A DNA stretch of 27,085 nt from HGM04593 sp045654885 (GTDB lineage Bacteria > Bacteroidota > Bacteroidia > Bacteroidales > Bacteroidaceae): contig JAZOOF010000038.1 of assembly GCA_045654885.1 (NCBI GenBank), forward strand, positions 1 through 27,085. The letters are read 5' to 3'. Shown in pieces: positions 24,046-27,085 of this stretch. Positions within the stretch are counted from its first letter, which is position 1, and each line of letters opens with the position of its first letter. A program made the translations under genes and the position numbers. Below the pieces are notes generated by a model. That model was given only the letters and a program-made list of their open reading frames with translations, searched no databases and was not told the DNA's origin.

Positions 24046-24603
24046 ATGCCCAGCCTTATTCCCAATAAAGGAAACTATCGCGAACTTCTTTGTTATCGCA
24101 AGGCCGAAGCCATATACGATATCACCTATCATTTCGCGAAGCATTACCTAACTGTAGGTGACCGCACAGTTGACCAAATGATACAGGCTGCACGCAGCGG
24201 CAAACAGAATATTGTTGAAGGATATGCAGCCGGAGCCACATCGGCCGAGAGTGAATTAAAACTATTCAACGTCGCAAAAAGCAGTCTACAAGAGTTACTT
24301 ATAGACTACGAGGATTATCTGCGCACACGTGGCCTGCCACGTTGGGAAAAGGAATCAGAGCAAATGCGTTGTGCACAACAATTAGGACGAGAGCATAATG
24401 ATACCGAATTTTGGATGAACATAATTCGTACACGCGATGCTGGTACAATTGCAAACATAGCAATAGTGCTTATCTACCAAGCCGATTATATGCTATATAA
24501 ATACTTACAAGCTACAAGTGAGCGCTTTGTCGCGCAAGGAGGCTTCCGCGAAAAGCTCACCCACACAAGGCTTGAACAGCGAAAAAAAGCGAAAGGATAT
24601 TAA
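24046..24603 (+). CDS. Four-helix-bundle-suffix protein (S23-like)
   Basis: A 185-residue all-alpha soluble protein related to the four-helix-bundle proteins once called S23 / 23S rRNA intervening-sequence proteins. The N-terminal part has the family pattern LLCYRKAEAIYDITYHFAKH, then DQMIQAARSGKQNIVEGYAA and ESELKLFNVAKSSLQELLID with YEDYLRTRGL. The C-terminal part (ADYMLYKYLQATSERFVAQG with GGFREKLTHTRL) fits the suffix extension known from Bacteroidetes members. It is probably oligomeric; no enzymatic residues stand out and the function is unknown. It is last in the polyphosphate operon, 31 nt after the beta-helix gene, and is followed by a strong terminator. No rRNA gene is nearby, so it is not an rRNA intervening sequence here. 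Confidence 0.85.
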   Translation: MPSLIPNKGNYRELLCYRKAEAIYDITYHFAKHYLTVGDRTVDQMIQAARSGKQNIVEGYAAGATSAESELKLFNVAKSSLQELLIDYEDYLRTRGLPRWEKESEQMRCAQQLGREHNDTEFWMNIIRTRDAGTIANIAIVLIYQADYMLYKYLQATSERFVAQGGFREKLTHTRLEQRKKAKGY

Positions 24604-24629
24604 GAACACTAAAGAGAACTAAGGGCAAT

Positions 24630-24669
24630 TAATGCGGGAGGGTAAAACATTAATACCCCTCCCGCATTA
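24630..24669 (+). terminator. Terminator of the polyphosphate operon
   Basis: A 13-bp perfect stem, TAATGCGGGAGGG (24630-24642) with CCCTCCCGCATTA (24657-24669), and a 14-nt loop, followed by TCTTTC. It starts 26 nt after the last stop codon. Confidence 0.85.
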
Positions 24670-24806
24670 TCTTTCATAACACTTCAGTCTCTTTAATAAC
24701 CATTAATACCCTTAATAACCTTTCCTTTAAATCCCTTAATTTTCCACCCATTTTTTAGTTAAAAATAAATAATTGATTGTCAAGTGTTAAAATTAGGGGG
24801 TACAAC
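24670..24806. other. AT-rich spacer without a gene
   Basis: This stretch between the operon terminator and the next promoter is AT-rich and holds no supported ORF or RNA. It carries a loosely repeated TTAATACC/TTAATAACC motif (around 24698-24722), also present in the loop of the preceding terminator. Its meaning is unclear. Confidence 0.6.
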
Positions 24807-24837
24807 TTTGTAGAATTTCAAAGAAAAGTTATTTTTG
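24807..24837 (+). promoter_or_regulatory. Promoter of the leader and surface-protein gene
   Basis: TTTG (24807-24810), 19 nt, then TATTTTTG (24830-24837); both boxes are exact. Transcription should begin near 24844, about 10 nt before small ORF 1 and ~230 nt before the large gene. Confidence 0.8.
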
Positions 24838-24853
24838 CACGCGTAAACTTCTT

Positions 24854-24961
24854 ATGGACAAACGATTATCAACATACAGCAGCAAAGCCAGGGCAGCCGC
24901 ATCGGCCGCCGGCCCTGTTACATCCGTAAACAATTGTAACCCAACAAGTTACCCCCCCTAA
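24854..24961 (+). CDS. Putative leader peptide (small ORF 1), ends Tyr-Pro-Pro-stop
   Basis: A 35-codon ORF starting about 10 nt from the predicted transcript start. It begins MDKRLSTYSSKARAAASAAG and ends NPTSYPP before TAA. It has no signal peptide or known domain; it is Ala/Ser-rich, then Asn/Pro-rich. A GC-rich stem (CAGGGC 24889-24894 with GCCCTG 24912-24917) lies in its middle, and a seven-C run encodes the final prolines. Nascent chains ending in Pro-Pro before a stop are slow to be released by ribosomes (established for Pro-stop contexts such as TnaC). The terminator-like hairpin begins 28 nt after this stop, so a leader-peptide role is plausible. Translation itself is not shown. Confidence 0.5.
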   Translation: MDKRLSTYSSKARAAASAAGPVTSVNNCNPTSYPP

Positions 24962-24986
24962 AAACAACAGTAAAATATAACAAAAC

Positions 24987-25079
24987 ATGAACGCTGTCGT
25001 GCGGTGCTTTAACGCGCCGGGCGGTAGCGTTTTTTGTGAGATTTATAAAACAAAAACTATATTAAACTTAACTTTATGA
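24987..25079 (+). CDS. Small ORF 2, spans the hairpin and overlaps the next start (ATGA)
   Basis: A 30-codon ORF starting MNAVVRCFNAPGGSVF and ending KTILNLTL. Its stop TGA (25077-25079) overlaps the ATG of the large gene (25076-25078) as ATGA, the classic arrangement for translational coupling. The whole terminator-like hairpin (24990-25031) lies inside its first 15 codons, so a translating ribosome would unfold it. No domain is recognised. It may be a true peptide or simply a coupling device; the hairpin's sequence alone could also have created the ORF by chance. Confidence 0.45.
   Translation: MNAVVRCFNAPGGSVFCEIYKTKTILNLTL
24990..25035 (+). terminator. Intrinsic-terminator-like hairpin in the leader (candidate attenuator)
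   Basis: An 18-pair stem, 24990-25007 with 25014-25031, loop TTTAAC, one G-G mismatch (25001/25020) and four G-U pairs. The outer six pairs are AACGCT/AGCGTT. It ends in a run of six T (25030-25035). It has all marks of an intrinsic terminator, yet it lies between a good promoter and the start of a large gene 40 nt further on, which suggests conditional read-through. Confidence 0.7.
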
Positions 25080-27085
25080 AAAAAACTCTACAAACTTTAT
25101 TATTTGCTTTAATAGCAATTATGATGCCAATAGGAGTGTTGGCGCAGACCGAAAACATTATAGATTTGCTACAATACAAGGATAGCGAAACATTAAGTAT
25201 TGCAGAAGATTGTATAATCGTTGGTGACGGCAACGAGTATAACCTCACATTAAATGTCGCTGACGATGCGACCATAATATTTGAAGCCGGCACAAGTGGT
25301 GTAAAGCTCTCAGCTCCTATTACCGTGGCTGACGGCAAGACATTGACGTTGCGTATCGAAGGCGATGCAGAGCATATCGTGAACGGTGGCATTTCTCTTG
25401 GCAATAGCTCTAATGTTATTATCGAAGGTGATCTTACCAAAGAGAACAACAAGCTGACTGTAACGGCAACCGATGGCAACGCAGGTATTGGTGCCAACAA
25501 CGGTGTTACAGCAGGTGATATTACCATCCGTAATGCTCGTGTGGATGCTACTGGAAGTTCAAAGGAAGTATCGAGGGATCAAAATCCTGAAATCTTTGGG
25601 CATGATACCAGTATCAGCAGTGCTGCCATAGGTACATCTAATGGTTCGATGGGGAATATCCTTATTGAGAATTCCATCATCGTTGCGGAAGGTGGTTATT
25701 ATGAAAGTTCCTCGCATGCAGCAGCAATTGGCATAGGTTATGTCGGTAGCACAATGGGAGATATAATCCTTAAAGATTCACAGATTACAGCAACCAATAA
25801 TGGTGATGGTCTTGCTTCCGTGATCGGCGCGGGTGGTTATGTCTTTGTATCTGATGTAGTGGGTGCTTTGGGAGATATCATCATCACGAATACCGATTTG
25901 AACCTTTCTGTGGTGATTAGTAAAATGAACTTATATCCCCCAATCATAGGTCCTGGCTCTGGACACTCTGACCATCAATTTAATATGGGAAAGATTGTCT
26001 TTACCGATATGACACAGGCAGAATTGGATGAAATGATTGCAAAATGGAATTTCCCCGAAGACTTTAACGAATGGAGCGATTATGTACTCGGTAGAGGTCT
26101 TGATGGTATTGCATATGGTACCCAGACTTTCGATGGCGTATTTGTCAGCGACGGAGCCGACGGATTAGTACGAATCGATGACGAAAAAGGATATTTTGAC
26201 GGATGCACGGACGATGTATTCTTTCATACTTATGACAACCATTGCGACGGTGTCTGCAACATCTGCGGAGAGGAACGAATGGTAACTCATTCAAAAAAAG
26301 CCATCCCCGGCAGTTATGAAAACATAGGCCCAGAAGGCCACAACTACATCTGTTCAGTCTGTGGTGCTACCGTGACCGAAGCCCACAGCGGTGAGGCCAC
26401 CTGCACACACCCTGCAGAGTGTGAACACTGTTGGGCCGAATTCGGCGATATTGACCCCGACAATCACAATTACCACGGCAGTATCTGCATCGACTGCGGA
26501 CACTTTGATGCCGATGCCGCCGAGGTGGAAATCTACGACGGCTATTACAGCATGGTCATTATAGATGATGATTACGACGTGGAAAAACTTACCTACTACC
26601 GCGAGCTGCCCAACACCGAATGGAACTCGCTGTATGTACCATTTGAAATAGAGGTGACCGATGAACTGCTGGAGGACTATGAGGTGGCCTACATGAACAA
26701 CATGCACACCTATCACGCCGACGACGACGGCAGTATCGACAAAATGGATATGGAAATCATCAAGATAAAATACGGTACACTAAAGGCGAATTACCCTTAC
26801 TTCATCCGTGCAAAGAATACTGAAGCAATGGATATGAACCTGGTAATCGAGAATGCGTTAGTGGAATCTACAGTAGGAAGAACTGTTTCCTGTCAATCGG
26901 TAAGATCAATATTTGAACTTAGAGGCATATACGAACAAATGAGGCAAGTAGACTTTGCGGAGATGTATGGCACTCACTATGCAATATCTACCGAAGGTGG
27001 CTGGTGGCGAACCGAAGGACTTAACCCATTCCGCGCATACCTCACCATCATACCACGCTCAGGAACACCAGTAAATGCACCTGCA
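25076..27085 (+). CDS. Large secreted repeat protein, 3' end outside window
   Basis: Open for 670 codons to the window edge. A signal peptide (1-23, ending IGVLA before Q) leads into a beta-helix-like region (~25-330) with repeated turns such as ADGKTLTLRIEGDAEHIVNG, AAIGTSNGSMGNILIENSII, and AAAIGIGYVGSTMGDIILKD. Next comes a Cys/His-rich region (~385-475) with paired CxxC motifs (CDGVCNICGE at 390-399, ICSVCG, CIDCGH), like the zinc-ribbon-like repeats of many gut-bacterial surface proteins. A Bacteroidetes surface-protein domain follows at ~510-585 (NTEWNSLYVPFEIEVTDELL, and NYPYFIRAKN). The end is beyond the window; a C-terminal sorting signal may follow NAPA. No enzymatic motif is seen. 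Codon use in the first part ends more often in T/A than in the Cys-rich middle. Confidence 0.85.
   Translation, partial: MKKTLQTLLFALIAIMMPIGVLAQTENIIDLLQYKDSETLSIAEDCIIVGDGNEYNLTLNVADDATIIFEAGTSGVKLSAPITVADGKTLTLRIEGDAEHIVNGGISLGNSSNVIIEGDLTKENNKLTVTATDGNAGIGANNGVTAGDITIRNARVDATGSSKEVSRDQNPEIFGHDTSISSAAIGTSNGSMGNILIENSIIVAEGGYYESSSHAAAIGIGYVGSTMGDIILKDSQITATNNGDGLASVIGAGGYVFVSDVVGALGDIIITNTDLNLSVVISKMNLYPPIIGPGSGHSDHQFNMGKIVFTDMTQAELDEMIAKWNFPEDFNEWSDYVLGRGLDGIAYGTQTFDGVFVSDGADGLVRIDDEKGYFDGCTDDVFFHTYDNHCDGVCNICGEERMVTHSKKAIPGSYENIGPEGHNYICSVCGATVTEAHSGEATCTHPAECEHCWAEFGDIDPDNHNYHGSICIDCGHFDADAAEVEIYDGYYSMVIIDDDYDVEKLTYYRELPNTEWNSLYVPFEIEVTDELLEDYEVAYMNNMHTYHADDDGSIDKMDMEIIKIKYGTLKANYPYFIRAKNTEAMDMNLVIENALVESTVGRTVSCQSVRSIFELRGIYEQMRQVDFAEMYGTHYAISTEGGWWRTEGLNPFRAYLTIIPRSGTPVNAPA

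Noticed and set aside
24952..24958. C7 run in small ORF 1 as a phase-variation switch
   Set aside because: Seven C is short for efficient slippage, and neither frame shift gives a fusion to the large gene; it is better explained by Pro-Pro codons.

Overview
The window reads as chromosomal DNA of a Bacteroidales bacterium (Bacteroides/Prevotella-like; the species cannot be fixed from sequence alone). Reasons: at least seven upstream regions carry the Bacteroidetes promoter pattern TTG or TTTG, 19-20 nt, then TAnnTTTG (or a one-base variant); exported proteins have signal peptides cut before AQ or QA; the ProRS is the short archaeal/eukaryote-like form; and there are a type 9 secretion (T9SS) plug-family protein and a T9SS-type C-terminal sorting domain.

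Layout. 154-3369 (+): glnS, then a TPR protein. 3418-4482 (-): mannose-1-phosphate guanylyltransferase. 4698-5864 (+): polyprenyl-phosphate sugar-1-phosphate transferase (WecA/MraY superfamily), divergent from it. 5956-7188 (-): T9SS plug-family protein (DUF5103). 7271-8119 (+): DUF1460 amidase-like protein. 8146-9081 (-): lipid A acyltransferase family. 9235-9942 (-): OmpA-family lipoprotein. 10131-11609 (+): proS. 11724-13593 (+): GT2 glycosyltransferase plus Stealth-family sugar-phosphate transferase. 13617-13690 (-): tRNA-Arg(CCG). 13892-15601 (+): asnA-ung. 15659-18397 (-): LptD-like outer-membrane protein. 18513-18645: a 19-unit heptanucleotide tandem repeat. 18647-19195 (-): HD-domain protein. 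Much of this is envelope biogenesis (GDP-mannose, lipid-linked glycans, lipid A, LPS export, peptidoglycan) mixed with translation and repair genes.

19348-24669 (+) is a self-contained six-gene operon bounded by a good promoter and a strong terminator: a VTC-type polyphosphate polymerase domain protein, a DUF4956 membrane protein, a DUF2490 outer-membrane barrel, a small secreted protein with a T9SS-like sorting domain, a Cthe_2159-type beta-helix carbohydrate-binding-like protein, and a four-helix-bundle-suffix protein. Neighbouring genes overlap or nearly touch. I read it as a cytoplasm-to-surface module that makes or handles a polyphosphate-like polymer and displays surface proteins. This is the best candidate for an undercharacterised system.

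24807-27085 (+): a promoter drives a ~230-nt leader holding two small ORFs and an intrinsic-terminator-like hairpin. Small ORF 1 (35 codons) ends Tyr-Pro-Pro-stop just before the hairpin. Small ORF 2 (30 codons) spans the hairpin and overlaps the start of the next gene by ATGA. That gene encodes a secreted repeat protein still open at the window edge. The arrangement looks like attenuation control of a surface protein.
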